From Elmis aenea (taxonomy: Eukaryota > Arthropoda > Insecta > Coleoptera > Elmidae), in the NCBI GenBank assembly GCA_947652605.1, contig OX393576.1, positions 64,828,966-64,892,965 of the forward strand: a stretch of 64,000 bases of DNA, written 5' to 3'. The notes under the pieces were generated by a model. That model was not told the DNA's origin and did no database searches. It saw only the letters and a list, made by a program, of their open reading frames with translations. Positions 60,251-64,000 of this stretch are shown here, in pieces (position 1 is the stretch's first letter; each line of letters begins with the position of its first letter). The translations under genes and the position numbers were made by a program.

Positions 60251-62487
60251 CGAAAAAAATTTCATCTCGAGTCGAAAATGCTATTTTTTCTACGAAATTA
60301 AAATTATATTATAGAACGAAAGTTAATGTAAACGAACTAAATGACAATTATTATTATGTATAAAGTATTAATCATTTTATTTCCATAGCGACACCACCAC
60401 ACTGACATTGACATAAATAAAATTATGACCTGCAAACGAAATATTAATATTATTTAATATTAATTTTTGTACCATTCTTAGGCTTTTATATAAAATGCTA
60501 CATTAAAATTAAATTATTTGATAAGAATATTAACGCAATTTTAGTTTATTATGAGTTTAAACAAAAAAAAAACGTAAATTTTACAATAATTATTTGATTT
60601 TAACATTGACATTGGCATTATTTTCGCCACTAGAGACGAATGTAAAACTTTCATGTAGGGTAGGCGAGAAAATGACAACTTTCATATATAGGTACATTAG
60701 TAGATCTTTTTTGTAATGAACTCATAGCCATTAAAAAAAGTCAAGTTTGGCTTATATCTCAAACATGAAGTGTGCCATGACATTTTAGACATTTTCCTCT
60801 AATACTTCGTAAAAATATCCACAGGAATCATTTTATATTTTGATTTTAACATAGCTGACTATGGAATTATTTAGTACCACTATAAAAAATCGTATGTTTC
60901 TAGTTTCTTCAAAATATTTAACTGACTATGTAACTCTTATAATAGAAGATTTACCCATGCAACACATGTAGATTATTATCACCCTGTATATTTGACGTAG
61001 ATTATAATTTTTTACTTCTAAATCAATTGCTTTTGTTGGCCACAGAAATGTTTTTGTTATTGCAACGAATGTAAATTATTTATCTTACTTAATTAATTAT
61101 GTTTTTAGTAAAGTCTTTAATTGAATAAGTAGAAGCCAATGCTAACTTACAAAAAAGATCATGTAAAGAATAGGTTAATAAATAGCTTTAAAAACTGGGT
61201 ATGGATATAGTACACATTAAGGTGTAAAGTAGAAAGTTTCTATAAACAACAAAAACAACGTTGTTTTGCTTTATCGTAACATATTTAAAACAATACATTA
61301 GCATATTCTGACCGTGATCCCTTGGCACACGTTTTAGTGCACTTACGCAATGGTTGCAGGTGCACCCGCAAATGAAATTACAGTGTACACACGTGCACAC
61401 ACACACAGGTACTGGACAAATTCAACGCAGTCCTTAATCATGTCCATCATTTAAGAAAGTTTGTCTATAGGTCTGAAAACTATGAGATTTTTTATTGCCA
61501 TAACAAAAATAAAATAAAATGAAAATTGCGAAAAAGCTAGGTATGTTTTCTTATTACGCATAGTGACGTAACATACCACATTTTCATTCAAATGAATGAG
61601 AAACATGTAAACAAATATATCACGAATCATAAGCAAAAACGCTGTAATATCACATTAATGTCTAACATTTAACAATCGTATCCATTACATTGCTTTGGCA
61701 ATGTATGACCAATTCTAAACTTTGGAAAGCCTTAAAATTTTACAACTTTTATTTAAAAGAAAATATGCATAGAGTTTAGTTCTTAAACGTCACAGTTTTT
61801 AATGGAAACATTTTTAAATCAAAATTAAAACGCGTTTAGGGTGGGGAAGCATTGATATTTGGGGTGTAAAAATCGTGTCTATGAATTTTTAAGCCAATAA
61901 CTTTAATTTCCCAGTTTTCTAGTTTTTCCAAAAAAGAGCAAGTTTTTTTTCAACTCCCCCTAAAAATTTTAGTAGTTTGAGGGTAAAAGAATTGTATTTA
62001 GGGTTTAAATTACCTACGTGTTTAGAACTATTTAAGCCAATTATTGCTTTGGTTTAATACTTTTCCTTTTATTTTAAGTGCAGACATTGTACTCTTAATT
62101 TAACACCAAAAAAATTATCTTGAAATTCAGATCATCTAGGGTTGAATTTACTTGGGGTTAAAATACTCACTAGCGAATTTTTGTAATTGAACAATGTTTT
62201 TTTCTTAAGAAGTTGTATAATTTTTCATATTTTAAAAAAAAATTGTTCAATCCAAATTTAAACCAGCTAAGGGTGACAAATTTTTATTTAGAGTATAAAC
62301 AATGTCTACAAAATTTTAAACCAATTGCTTAGGTTTAAAAATATTACCATAATATTTTCGAATAGGTTTAAGGGCTTTTTGAATTTTCACAATAATTTTC
62401 AAAGGAAGCGTCAATAATTGTTATTTAAGGTGTGTCTACGGTTTTAAACCTTTTAGTTCCTTTTAATTTTAAACCTTTAGTTTTAAA
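60251..62487. other. AT-rich stretch without recognised gene
   Basis: A CACCCTGTATA terminus occurs near 60985 and a short CA run near 61400. No coding or RNA gene was recognised. Confidence 0.4.
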
Positions 62488-63669
62488 CAGGGTTGGGCAA
62501 AATTTGATTTTTATTTAAAAAATCACGTTTTTTTGATTTTTTTTAGGAAGCTACTATTTTTCGCTTTTACAACTAATTTATTCATTATTCACCCTTATAT
62601 TTTCTATACAGCGTCATTCAAAAAGTATCAACAAATGAAAATGTTTTTTTCAAAAAATTTCTTAGAAACTTTTATTCCTGATAAAAGTTGGTGGATGACC
62701 TAAACTAAGTAAAATATGGAAAAAAATCACAAAAATTTATACGGTACCAGATTCTAGCAATTTCAGAAATATTCACATACGTAAAGAGATCTTATTTTAG
62801 GAGTTACAAAAAAAAAACTTTATAGGGAAAGATTGTTTAGAATTCAAAACTACAATCAAAGGTGAAATATAACATTAAAATTTCAATTTTTATTTTTGAA
62901 ATGATTTTAACATCCAAAAAGTGCCCTTATAATGTTATAAAAGGAATTGTACAAAATTTTTAAAAAAATGTTTAGAATTTAAAAATGTTACCCAATATAA
63001 AATATTGTTTTTTTTTACTCTTAAAATAAGGGCACTTTAATGTTGCGAATATTTCTGAAATTGCTAAAAGCTAGTGTTTTATAGAGCTCTTTTTAATTTA
63101 AAATTAGTTTTATACCATACACCAACTTTCCTCAAGAATAAAATTTTCCGAAAGATCGATAATAAAAAAACTTTTCTATTAGTTGCAAACTTTTTGAATG
63201 TTGACACTACTATAAAATTCAAAAATAAAATTTTAACGTCAAATTTCGTATTGTCATATTTTCTATTTCTAAACTATTTTTCCCATGGATTCTTAAAATC
63301 TTAAAATAGGGGCACTTGAATTTTGCGAACATTTTTAAAATCGTTAAAATCTAGTGTAATATAACTATTTTAATCTTTAAAATTCCCCGATCTAGAAGAC
63401 GCCAATAGGCAATATTTCCGGCATATTTTACTAGCGGTTGTTTAAGCGGGTTTCGGAAGTAAAACGTGCATTTAATTTATATGTGACTTGTGACATTAAA
63501 ACGTGATAAAAAAGTTTTATGTGAATCATGATTTTAATTTAAAAAATCAGCTGATTTAAATAATGATTTATATCGTTATTTAAATCAATTGATTTTGATT
63601 TAAAAAATCAGCTGATTTAATTCATGCTTAAATTCGTGATTTTAAATCAAGGCCAACCCTGGTTTTCAA
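62480..63669. mobile_element. hAT-like nonautonomous element with CAGGGTTGG ends
   Basis: The ends CAGGGTTGGGC (62488) and, inverted, GGCCAACCCTG (63661) are flanked by GTTTTAAA (62480-62487) and GTTTTCAA (63662-63669), an 8-bp duplication with one mismatch. Subterminal AAAAAATCAGCTGATTTAA repeats occur on the right. Another element beginning TACAGCGTCATTCAAAAAG (62609) is nested inside. Confidence 0.75.
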
Positions 63670-64000
63670 CCCTAACTTCAAAAAAAAAAAACGGTTTTTT
63701 CAAAAAACTTTAGTTTATTCTATTTTCCACTAAAATTCGTAAAATGAATTGGCACAATTTAAGGGCGAATAATTTATTTTTAGGGTGCAAATAACGTGTG
63801 TACACTGTTTACGTGTTAAAAAGCCAGTTGCTTTAGTTTAAAAGTTTTTAGCAAGCAATGTTAAAGAACAAATCATTAAATCGGGCTCTCTTATCTAGGG
63901 AATATTTTACCAGCAATTAGCACATTTCGCTTCAAAGACAATTGCCATAGCGTGAAAGCGACAATAACATAGGACAAGGTAAATTCAAGGGACCCTCCCA
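63670..64000. other. AT-rich stretch to the window end
   Basis: No feature recognised. Confidence 0.4.

Overview
The window is AT-rich eukaryotic nuclear DNA from an insect. Genes are split by GT-AG introns, one gene is an insect-type secreted angiotensin-converting enzyme (ACE), and most of the rest is transposon debris. A beetle is plausible, but the sequence alone does not prove the order.

Two host genes can be supported. (1) On the minus strand at 36400-36574 lies the first coding exon of an AGAP/centaurin-gamma (CenG1A-type) ArfGAP. No later exon was found, so the 36 kb to its left may be its first intron or intergenic DNA. (2) On the plus strand at 47642-53997 lies a complete single-domain peptidase M2 (ACE) gene. 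It has 11 coding exons per transcript and encodes 632 residues. A probable 5' UTR exon and core promoter lie near 45200. The two genes are arranged head to head, with about 9-11 kb between them.

The most striking feature is in the ACE gene. The exon carrying the zinc-binding and catalytic HEMGH motif is present three times in tandem (50658-50782, 50824-50948, 51151-51275). All copies are 125 nt, in the same phase, with intact splice sites and invariant catalytic residues. They differ in the residues beside the motif, including positions equivalent to known ACE subsite determinants. The phase means only one copy can be used per mRNA, and copies 1 and 2 are separated by only 41 nt. This looks like a mutually exclusive exon cassette that would let one gene make three ACE active sites.

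The remainder by region. 0-3.5 kb: an inverted repeat at the edge, a 5'-truncated RTE-like LINE, and a Penelope-like element (GIY-YIG endonuclease, inverted pLTRs, 12-bp target duplication). 4.3-10.0 kb: a long palindrome, then a zinc-finger-encoding DNA transposon split by an RTE-like LINE. 11-14.6 kb: a decayed hAT transposase and two terminal-inverted-repeat (TIR) elements. 14.6-23 kb: mostly featureless AT-rich DNA with one dispersed repeat and a LINE 3' end. 23.3-25.7 kb: a Jockey-like LINE relic with a hAT-like element nested in it. 29-35 kb: foldback elements. 37-38.6 kb: a long-TIR element with 178-bp tandem repeats. 39.9-42.9 kb: an almost intact RTE-like LINE with a single stop codon. 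46-47.3 kb: small DNA elements, including a P-like element with a THAP-like exon, in the first ACE intron. 54-64 kb: dispersed and tandem repeats, a pogo-like remnant and hAT-like elements. No tRNA, rRNA or CRISPR feature was recognised.
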